NCBI GenBank assembly: GCA_020850535.1
Contig: JADZEM010000097.1
Coordinates: 1 to 57,437, forward strand
Reading direction: 5' to 3'
From: Chloroflexota bacterium
GTDB taxonomy: Bacteria > Chloroflexota > UBA6077 > JACCZL01
Length of the DNA: 57,437 nt
Shown: positions 1-6,631 of the stretch, piece by piece
How the letters are laid out: each line of letters begins with the position of its first letter
How positions within the stretch are numbered: the first letter of the stretch is position 1
Made by a program: the position numbers and the translations under genes
Notes under the pieces: model-generated
Database searches by the model: none
What the model saw: only the letters and a program-made list of their open reading frames with translations
What the model was told of the DNA's origin: nothing

Positions 1-98
1 ACCCCCCGGCCCCCTCTCCCTGTGCGCGGGAGAGGGGGGACACACGAGACTGTCGTTGCTCCCCCTCTCCCGCGCACAGGGAGAGGGGGCCGGGGGGT
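1..98. repeat. Perfect 38-bp inverted repeat (GC-rich hairpin element)
   Basis: Positions 1-38 are the exact reverse complement of 61-98, with a 22-nt spacer. The arms are built from CCCTCTCCC and GGGAGAGGG blocks, a style of dispersed palindrome common in high-GC genomes. It lies downstream of the aldolase gene (stop at 181) and could end that transcript, though there is no T-run. The left edge of the window cuts the region, so the element may extend further. Confidence 0.85.
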
Positions 99-158
99 GA
101 GGGCCTCCCGCGATGGGGGGTGAGGGCCTCTCGCGATGGGGGGTGAGGGCCTCCCGGG
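92..158. repeat. Tandem 23-bp repeat, about 2.6 copies
   Basis: A 23-bp unit, GGGGGGT followed by GAGGGCCTCYCGCGAT, occurs at 92-114 and 115-137 and partially at 138-158. It begins inside the right arm of the preceding hairpin, so the array looks like slippage growth from the edge of the palindromic element. No coding function is seen. Confidence 0.8.
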
Positions 159-180
159 CCTGGGATGAGGTTACTCTCGC

Positions 181-912
181 TTAGAAGTTCACCACCACGT
201 TTGGCTCTTCGGTCAGGCTCGCGTAGTACGCCCAGCGCACCTGATACCCGACCATCGGCCCCTTGAACGAGGCGATGTCCTCCGAGCCGATCACCGCCGG
301 CGTCCCGAGCTGCCGCGCCAGCAGGTTCGCGCGGGCCAGCCGCTCCAGGAAGATCGCGTTGATCGTCGCCTCTTCGACGGTCCGGCCGACCGCCACGATG
401 CCATGATTCCGCAGGTGGCAGACGTCGCGCTCGCCGAGCGTCTCGGCCACCGCGTCGCCCAGCTCCTTCGAGGTGATCAGGCGCGGCGACTCGTAGATCG
501 GCACGCCGTGCTCGACCAGCGGCGACTCGACGTGCAGCACCGGCAGGATCGGCGTCCCCGTGATGCCGAAGATGGTCGCGAGCGTCTGGTGGGTGTGGAC
601 CACGCCGCCGACATCCGGGCGGGCCTTGAGAATCGACGTGTGGATGTATCGCTCCGACGGCGGCGGGGCCGGGCCGTCGAGCATGTTGCCGTCGAGATCC
701 ACCGTCACCAGTTGATCGGGCGTGACGCCGTCCATGCCCTTCACGTCCTCGGAGTGGCGCGGCTTGATCAGCGCCGTGTCGGTGCCGGGGATGCGGGCGC
801 TGGCGTGGCCCATGTAGTCCACGAGGCCGAGCCGGTAGAGGATCTTGCCGGCCATGACGACGCTCTCGCGGAGCTTCTGCTCCTCAGGGGAGATCGAGCG
901 GGTTGCGCTCAT
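181..912 (-). CDS. Class II aldolase/adducin family protein
   Basis: A 243-residue protein with the class II aldolase zinc site: Glu87 in SERYIH, His106 and His108 in VVHTHQ, and His170 in LRNHG, matching the Glu and three His of L-fuculose-1-phosphate aldolase. The length is near the family norm. The family includes aldolases of sugar phosphates and decarboxylases of aromatic-ring-cleavage intermediates, so the substrate is open. It is the last gene of a minus-strand operon, 80 bp after the EutA-like gene. A soluble cytoplasmic metal-dependent lyase is the safe call; the bicupin and oxidoreductase neighbours suggest catabolism. Confidence 0.88.
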   Translation of the reverse strand: MSATRSISPEEQKLRESVVMAGKILYRLGLVDYMGHASARIPGTDTALIKPRHSEDVKGMDGVTPDQLVTVDLDGNMLDGPAPPPSERYIHTSILKARPDVGGVVHTHQTLATIFGITGTPILPVLHVESPLVEHGVPIYESPRLITSKELGDAVAETLGERDVCHLRNHGIVAVGRTVEEATINAIFLERLARANLLARQLGTPAVIGSEDIASFKGPMVGYQVRWAYYASLTEEPNVVVNF

Positions 913-992
913 CGGGAAGCCCTCCTTAGATCGGGAGACCTCTTCGGAACGCGGCCGAACTCTATGACGCGAACATCAACAGAATCAGGCCG

Positions 993-2612
993 TCAGCGGG
1001 CCAGCTCGGCGCGGGAGTCCGCCACCACGTGCGGAAACACCAGCGACTTGATCACGACGGGCACGACCTTCGCCTGCACCAGCAACTCGCCGATGTCGAC
1101 GAAGTCCATCTCCTGCAATTCGATGCCGTCGATGGAGATCACGTCGTTCGTGATGCCGACATCCTCGCGCAGGATCGCCCCGACGTTCTTGCCGACGTCG
1201 CCGCTGAAGACCAGCACGATGGGCCGCCCGGCCGCGACGCTCCTGGGCAACGCCGCCACGATGCCATCGGCAAGCTCGCGGAGGCGCGCGTAGCTGGGCG
1301 TGCCCGCCCAGGACAACGCCAGCGCCACCGGATCCTCGCCCTCGGTCAGATCGAAGCGGCGGAACGCGTCGGCGATGGCCGCGACAAGCTGCTCCTTGCC
1401 GACGTCCTCGCGGACCGGCAGCCGTGGGAACAGTACCTGGAGGTTGTGAATCGGCAGCGTCCTCGGATCCGAGATCGAGATCGTGTTGCCGCTCACCTGG
1501 ACGGTGAACTGGGACGCCCCGATCACCGTGGCCCGGATCCGCTGGCTGCCCTCGTGGATCGGCGCGGGCAGCTTGCCGCGGGCTGCGTGGCCCTGCATGG
1601 CCGCCGCCAGCGGCAGCGCCAGGTCGCCGAAGTCCCTGGTCTCCTGGTCGTACAGATACTCGGAGACGCCGCCAGACCACGTCACCGTGTCGATGGGCAG
1701 CGTCGACGCCAGCGGCGGGGTTACCCAGAGCTGCCGCCCCAGGTCAGAGAGCGTCTCACGGCGCATGGCCGCCAGCAGGCACGCCGCGAAGCCCTCGGCG
1801 ATCCGTGCGCGGTCGGCGTCCGCCAGCGGCTCGTTCAGGTGGAGCGGCACGCCCAGGGCATCGGCCATCATGCGGGCGGCCGGCTCGATTCGGGTGACCC
1901 GCCCGTCCTGCCCAATGGCGATCAGCCGGCCGCCGACCTCCAATGAGGCCGTCTCCAGCACCTCGCCGCCGTGCACGATGGCGAGCTTGCTGGTCCCGCC
2001 GCCGATGTCGACGTTCAGGATCGTCTGGCCGCTCTCGCGGGACAGCGCGACTGCCCCCGAGCCGTGCGCCGCCATGACCGCTTCGAGGTTGTGGCCGGCC
2101 GAGGCGCACACGAACTTGCCGGCCTCGCTGGCAAACAGATCGGCAATGGCGCGGGCGTTGCTGCGCTTGAGCGCCTCGCCGGTCAGGATGATGGCGCCGG
2201 TGTCCACGTCGCCCGGCGAGAGGCCGGCCTCGGCGTACGCCCGGCGCACGAACGCCCCGAGCTGCTCGGCGTCGATGGTGTACTCCGGCGTGTACGGCGT
2301 CAGCAGGATCGGCGAGCTGTGGATCACCTCACGGCTGACGACGACGTACCGGCTCGACAGGTGCTGCCCCAGGCGGCGCAGCATCAGCTTCGAGAAGATC
2401 AGGTGGCTGGTGGACGAGCCAACGTCGATGCCGACGGTCGTCAGCTCGATACTGTCGCCCGAGTAAGCGTACGCCTCGGTGAGGGTGGCCGGGTCAAACC
2501 ACTCGTCGTCATCCTCGCCGTGGTCGTGGATGTAGCCTGCCGAGCCGCCGCCCCCCAGCGGCATGCCCGGCAGACCATCGACGTGGTCGTGCTCTTCGTC
2601 GGTGTCGTGCAT
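993..2612 (-). CDS. EutA-like reactivating factor (ASKHA ATPase)
   Basis: About 539 residues resembling EutA, the ATP-dependent factor that swaps damaged cobalamin out of ethanolamine ammonia-lyase. Supporting segments are the first phosphate-binding strand (GIDVGSSTSHLIFSKL), the central GAIILTGEALKRSNARA and SAGHNLEAVMAAHGSGA blocks, NVDIGGGTSKLAI, and the C-terminal DIGELLVQAKVVPVVIKSL. I chose the ATG at 2612, 10 nt after the bicupin stop, over an upstream in-frame extension. The N-terminus adds about 57 acidic, His-rich residues before the EutA core. No eutB, eutC or other B12 mutase or lyase gene is in the window, so the client enzyme is unknown. The family assignment is firm; the role is inferred. 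Confidence 0.88.
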   Translation of the reverse strand: MHDTDEEHDHVDGLPGMPLGGGGSAGYIHDHGEDDDEWFDPATLTEAYAYSGDSIELTTVGIDVGSSTSHLIFSKLMLRRLGQHLSSRYVVVSREVIHSSPILLTPYTPEYTIDAEQLGAFVRRAYAEAGLSPGDVDTGAIILTGEALKRSNARAIADLFASEAGKFVCASAGHNLEAVMAAHGSGAVALSRESGQTILNVDIGGGTSKLAIVHGGEVLETASLEVGGRLIAIGQDGRVTRIEPAARMMADALGVPLHLNEPLADADRARIAEGFAACLLAAMRRETLSDLGRQLWVTPPLASTLPIDTVTWSGGVSEYLYDQETRDFGDLALPLAAAMQGHAARGKLPAPIHEGSQRIRATVIGASQFTVQVSGNTISISDPRTLPIHNLQVLFPRLPVREDVGKEQLVAAIADAFRRFDLTEGEDPVALALSWAGTPSYARLRELADGIVAALPRSVAAGRPIVLVFSGDVGKNVGAILREDVGITNDVISIDGIELQEMDFVDIGELLVQAKVVPVVIKSLVFPHVVADSRAELAR

Positions 2613-2622
2613 CTCGGCCGGC

Positions 2623-3681
2623 CTACATGTTGACCGTGACGCCGGCCTTCTCGCACGCTTCGAGGTACATCTTCCGCATGATCGGGTCTTCGTTCTCGAA
2701 GTCGATCTGGTCAATGCCGCCCTCCTCGCGCTGAATCGCCGTCGAGGCGTGGAAGGCGATGAAGCGGCACGGCTCGACGCCCGTGTTGTAGTGCTGGTGC
2801 CACTTGCCGGCGGCCGGCGACACCACCGTGCCCTCGTGCCACGGGAACGACTCCGGCTTGCCGCCCTCGTCCCACATCAGCGTGTAGCCCGTCGAGTCGA
2901 GCGTGTACACGTGCGCGCCGGGACCGTGGCGGTGGGCCTTCTTGTAGGTGCCGACCGGAAAGCGCGAGATGTGGGCGAACATCGAGCCCGCACCCATGTG
3001 GATGTACATGTTGCGGTTGCCCTTGCCACGCCGCTCGCGAGGCACGAGATTGATGGCGCGGATGTCCGGGATGAAGTTCGCGTGCAGGATGCCGCCGTAG
3101 TACTCGGTCAGGTACTGGCCGTCCCGCGAGAAGAACTCCTTGTCCTCCGGATCGAAGCGATCCTTGAAGGCGTGGTTCGTGTTGTAGATGAAGTCGTCGT
3201 CGCGGTACAGCTCGACGGCGACCGGCGCGCTGGTCAGCGAGAACATCCGGACCGGCTGGGTGCCGCTGGCGTTGAAGTGCTGGTACCAGGCGTTGAGCGG
3301 GATCGCGAAGAGGGCGGCCTTCTCCCACTCGAAGGTGTGCTTCGGGCCGTCGTTGTCGTACCAGATGGTGGTGGCGCCGCGCCCCTCCGAGATGAAGACC
3401 ATCTCCTCGTACAGGTGGCGCTGCGGCTTGAGCTGGCTGCCTGGCGCGATCTCGACGATGTGGGCGTCGGCAACCATCTGATCGGAGAAGCTGAGGATCG
3501 CGCCCCGGCCGCCCTTGCGCTCCCACCAGCCCAGCTCGGCGGTCTTGACGTCCGGCACGTACTCGCCGCCGTGGATCGGCACGTTCTGGCGCTCGAGCCA
3601 GCGGCGGTACGGATCGTAGCGGTCCATCATGAACTGGACGTAAGGATGGACCTCGAACTCCTTGGTAGTCCTGGAAGCCAT
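2623..3681 (-). CDS. Bicupin protein
   Basis: A 352-residue protein with two cupin barrels. The N-terminal barrel carries RHLYEEMVFISEGRG and ends with WYQHFN. The C-terminal barrel carries HRHGPGAHVYTLDSTG and closes with GKWHQHYNTG, giving a complete set of metal-binding His. The ATG at 3681 has GGAG eight nt upstream, which decides against an upstream in-frame start. It resembles gentisate-dioxygenase-like bicupins in layout, but the N-terminal site keeps one His of the usual HxH, so only the C-terminal site is likely to bind metal. First gene of the operon with the EutA-like and aldolase genes. A candidate operator lies about 60 nt upstream of the start. Confidence 0.85.
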   Translation of the reverse strand: MASRTTKEFEVHPYVQFMMDRYDPYRRWLERQNVPIHGGEYVPDVKTAELGWWERKGGRGAILSFSDQMVADAHIVEIAPGSQLKPQRHLYEEMVFISEGRGATTIWYDNDGPKHTFEWEKAALFAIPLNAWYQHFNASGTQPVRMFSLTSAPVAVELYRDDDFIYNTNHAFKDRFDPEDKEFFSRDGQYLTEYYGGILHANFIPDIRAINLVPRERRGKGNRNMYIHMGAGSMFAHISRFPVGTYKKAHRHGPGAHVYTLDSTGYTLMWDEGGKPESFPWHEGTVVSPAAGKWHQHYNTGVEPCRFIAFHASTAIQREEGGIDQIDFENEDPIMRKMYLEACEKAGVTVNM

Positions 3682-3740
3682 ACACTCGCTCCACGGAGAA
3701 GGACGTAGGGCACGAGCAGGCCGAGACACGCCGCCGTGCG

Positions 3741-3756
3741 ATCACATGCAAAATAC
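3741..3756 (-). promoter_or_regulatory. Candidate GntR operator/-10 element, bicupin operon
   Basis: Read on the minus strand it is GTATTTTGCATGTGAT, which matches the site at 11958 (GTATATTGCATGCAAT) at 13 of 16 positions. It points toward the bicupin start at 3681. The TATTTT part could be a -10 hexamer with the operator over the transcription start. This is the weakest member of the four-site set. Confidence 0.45.
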
Positions 3757-3933
3757 CTCATGCACTGTTCAGGCGTCAACGCGACCGAGTTGTCAGTGGC
3801 GAGGGGTCAGTTCACAGTTCTCAGCTCTCAGTCCCCCGTCATCACCGCGCTCCACCCCCCAAACCCGAAACCCGAAGCCCAGAGCCCGCGACCTCGCCCG
3901 ACCACGCCGACTGGAGCCGCGTGCCCGAACGCT

Positions 3934-3950
3934 GTATTCTTCATGCAATC
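3934..3950 (+). promoter_or_regulatory. Candidate GntR operator/-10 element, LLM oxidoreductase 1
   Basis: GTATTCTTCATGCAATC, 77 nt before the GTG start at 4028. It shares the TCATGCAATC or GCATGCAATC core and the GTATNNT prefix with the sites at 11958 and 19632. No good -35 hexamer was seen. Confidence 0.5.
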
Positions 3951-4027
3951 CCCTGGTTCGGGCAGAGTCCGCCGTGTTTCCGCCGTGGGCGGCCCGCAGA
4001 AACGATTCAGTCGCAGGAGGCTTCTCT

Positions 4028-5047
4028 GTGAAGGTGCAGTTCGGGGTCCGCGTCCCCAACTCAGGTCCGTTGTCCAGCGTTGAGAACATGGTCCGCGCCG
4101 CCAAAGAGGCCGAGGAGATGGGCTTCGACTCCATCTGGCTCCACGACCATGTGGTCTGGAGCGGCGAGATGCACCGGCACCACATCTCCTCCGGCTCCGC
4201 CCACGCCATCAAGGACGACCAGAAGCCGGACTTCTTCGAGTCCGTCGCCGCGACCTCCTTCCTGGCCGCCCACACCAGCCGCGTCAAGATCGGCATCGCC
4301 TGCTTCGTGATGCCGTGCCGCAACCCGATCTTCCTGGCCAAGCAGACGGCCACCCTCGACCACCTGACCAACGGTCGGCTGATCGTCGGCATCGGCCTCG
4401 GCTCCAAGGCGTCGCTCGAGTCGAACGAGTTCGAGGTCTTCCAGGTTCCCTTCAAGAAGCGCGCCCCGCTCACCGACGAGTACACCGAGGCGATGCGGGC
4501 GATCTGGACTCAGGACAAGGCCACCTTCCACGGCCCCACCATCCAGTTCACCGACGCCGAGATGTTCCCGAAGCCGCTCCAGAAGCCGCACCCGCCGATC
4601 TGGGTCGGCGGCTGGACCGACAAGGCCGCCGAGCGCACGGCGAAGCTGGGCGACGGCTGGATTCCCGGCTGGCTCTCCCCGAGCGAGATGGCGCGCGGCG
4701 CGGGCATCCTCCGCGAGACGGCGAAGAGCGTGGGCCGCAACCCCGACGACATCACCATCGCCGTCGAGAAGCTGGCCTCCATCGCCGTCGACCGCGACAC
4801 GGCGATGGCCCGCGCCCTGCCGACCGTCCGCACCAGCAGCAACACCTACGAGCGCGACGTGGACAACATCCAGTTCGCCCTGGACCGGCACATCTTCGGG
4901 TCTGTCGAGGATGTCCAACGGCGGGTCGAGGAGTTCGTGAACGCTGGCGTCTCCCACTTCGAGCTGAAGCTGATGTACAGCACGATGGACGAGCTGTCGG
5001 AGCAGATGACGCTCTGGGCCGAGCACATCATCCCGAACTTCAACTGA
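4028..5047 (+). CDS. LLM class flavin-dependent oxidoreductase 1
   Basis: A 339-residue bacterial-luciferase-fold protein. Family signatures are the N-terminal AAKEAEEMGFDSIWLHDH strand-helix unit, the VKIGIACFVMPCRNP segment, GRLIVGIGLGS, and PHPPIWVGGWTDKAAERTA. Such enzymes use reduced FMN or coenzyme F420 to oxidise small organic substrates; SsuD of alkanesulfonate use is a member. The GTG start is set by AGGAGG seven nt upstream. A hairpin at 5057-5091 separates it from the MFS gene. The substrate is not deducible. Confidence 0.9.
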   Translation: MKVQFGVRVPNSGPLSSVENMVRAAKEAEEMGFDSIWLHDHVVWSGEMHRHHISSGSAHAIKDDQKPDFFESVAATSFLAAHTSRVKIGIACFVMPCRNPIFLAKQTATLDHLTNGRLIVGIGLGSKASLESNEFEVFQVPFKKRAPLTDEYTEAMRAIWTQDKATFHGPTIQFTDAEMFPKPLQKPHPPIWVGGWTDKAAERTAKLGDGWIPGWLSPSEMARGAGILRETAKSVGRNPDDITIAVEKLASIAVDRDTAMARALPTVRTSSNTYERDVDNIQFALDRHIFGSVEDVQRRVEEFVNAGVSHFELKLMYSTMDELSEQMTLWAEHIIPNFN

Positions 5048-5056
5048 CGACGGACC

Positions 5057-5091
5057 GGGCCGCCACCTGAACCCGTTCGTGGTGGCGGCCC
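5057..5091 (+). terminator. Hairpin after LLM oxidoreductase 1
   Basis: Perfect 11-bp arms GGGCCGCCACC and GGTGGCGGCCC at 5057-5067 and 5081-5091 with a 13-nt loop, 10 nt after the stop codon. No T-run follows, so it is a terminator or 3'-end-stabilising candidate only. Confidence 0.5.
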
Positions 5092-5167
5092 ACATCCCAC
5101 GCACGCCTTGTTGTGCGTCGTTGCCTTGTCCAGGCCCAGACATCGCGGTAGGCTTCCCCACATCCTC

Positions 5168-6424
5168 ATGACCGTCCCGGCCCCCGCCTCTACCCGCCTC
5201 CTCTTCGGCATCCCCCTTCCCGCGCTCCTCGTGGCCCTGGGGATCGTCCTCACCGTCTGCGGCATGAACGTCATCACGCCGCTGATCCCCGCCATTCAGG
5301 AAGAGCAGGGGATCGACTACGTGACGGCCGGCATCCTGGTGTCGGCGTTCGGGCTGGCGCGGCTCGCCGCCACGTTGCCGGTCGGCTTTCTCGAAGCGCG
5401 GATCGGCCGCCGGCGACTCGCGATCCTCGGGACAGCCATCCTGGTGGTCGGCTCGGTGGCGGCGGCGGTCGCCCCGACGTTCCAGGGCATCATCGTCAGC
5501 CGCGTCGTGATGGGCTTCGGCTCGTGCGTGCTGATCGTGATCAGCCTGACGGCCCTGGCCGATCTCGCCCGTGACGGCGCGCGCGCCCGCGTGATGATGC
5601 TGTTCACCTTCTCCAACAACCTCGGCATCGCCGCCTACCCGATGATCGGCGGCTTCATGGGGCAGGCGTTCGGGTGGCGCTCGACGATGCTGCTCAGCGG
5701 CGCGCTGGCGATCCTGGCCGGCCTGATCTTCCTGAAGGTGCTGCCGGAGGCCTCCGAGCGGACGCCGCGCAAGAGCAGCGGCGCGGCCAGCACCGGCCCC
5801 GAAGAGGCCGTCTCGCCGATGCGGATGGCGGCCATCATCGCCATCTACTTCGGCGTCGTGATCTACGTGACCAACCGGCTCGGCTTCCGCAACGCCGTGA
5901 TGCCGCTGCTGGCGAACGACTCGATGGGCCTGACGCCGCTCCAGATCGCGACCGGGATCACCGTGTCGTCGGTGCTGGCGCTGACGGTGTCGGTCGGCGG
6001 CGCGATTGTTGCGGATCGCTGGAGCCGGCGCGGCGTCATCGTGGTCGGGTTCCTGGCGTTCGGGCTGGGCGAGCTGGCGTTCCTGGGCGCGTCGTCCTAC
6101 ACCACGTTCCTGCTCGCCTGCTTCCTGCTGGGCCTGTCTGACTTCTTCTCGGCCAGCCAGACGGCCGCGCTGACGGAGACGGTGCCGCCGTCGTGGCGGG
6201 GGCGGTCGCTGGGCATCTACCGCTTCTTCGTGGACCTCGGCGCGACGCTCGGCCCGACCGTCCTGGCGACGATCCTCCAGTTGAGCGGCCCGACCTGGAC
6301 GATCCTGACGATGGTCATGCTGATGGCCATCGCAGCGGCCGGCGCGCTGCTCGGCGCGCTGGCCGACCGGCAGGTGCGGCTCCAGCGGGCCGGCCTAAAG
6401 CAGGCCGACGCCGTCAGCCGCTAG
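5168..6424 (+). CDS. MFS transporter
   Basis: A 418-residue membrane protein with about 12 hydrophobic segments in two halves. The loop between the second and third segments holds the MFS motif-A-like region (GFLEARIGRRRLA), and the equivalent C-terminal loop reads GGAIVADRWSRRG. The central cytoplasmic linker (about residues 198-220) is charged and Ser-rich. The ATG at 5168 is chosen because the first membrane segment begins soon after; no strong ribosome site is seen. It lies 120 bp downstream of the LLM gene on the same strand, so uptake or export of a related compound is plausible. Substrate unknown. Confidence 0.88.
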   Translation: MTVPAPASTRLLFGIPLPALLVALGIVLTVCGMNVITPLIPAIQEEQGIDYVTAGILVSAFGLARLAATLPVGFLEARIGRRRLAILGTAILVVGSVAAAVAPTFQGIIVSRVVMGFGSCVLIVISLTALADLARDGARARVMMLFTFSNNLGIAAYPMIGGFMGQAFGWRSTMLLSGALAILAGLIFLKVLPEASERTPRKSSGAASTGPEEAVSPMRMAAIIAIYFGVVIYVTNRLGFRNAVMPLLANDSMGLTPLQIATGITVSSVLALTVSVGGAIVADRWSRRGVIVVGFLAFGLGELAFLGASSYTTFLLACFLLGLSDFFSASQTAALTETVPPSWRGRSLGIYRFFVDLGATLGPTVLATILQLSGPTWTILTMVMLMAIAAAGALLGALADRQVRLQRAGLKQADAVSR

Positions 6425-6631
6425 TCGGACCAGGCCATGCTGACCACGCACGAGAAAGCCTCCGCGCCATCGCTAGCCGCAGTGGCTCATGGAAGGCGAC
6501 GGACGGATACAACCAAGCCGTCAGCTAGATCCCTTCGGCACTTCAGAGGGTCGGAGATCCTGAGTCTGGTTCAGGGTGCCCATCACCCGACTCCCGTGCT
6601 GGCGCAGGGTGAGAAGGTTGCGCGGCGCGCA

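Larger units (their letters stand above)
3682..4027. other. Divergent intergenic region with two candidate operators
   Basis: A 346-bp gap between the bicupin operon (minus) and LLM oxidoreductase 1 (plus). It holds candidate operators at 3741-3756 (minus orientation) and 3934-3950 (plus orientation), listed separately. The middle, about 3790-3900, is a C-rich stretch with short degenerate repeats of CCCGAAAC/CCCAGAGC type and of TCAGTTCTCAG type. No gene is supported there. Confidence 0.6.

Noticed and set aside
993-2612. An ethanolamine-utilisation microcompartment locus
   Set aside because: No eutBC, shell protein, aldehyde dehydrogenase or eutT/eutJ gene is in the window; only the EutA-like protein is present.
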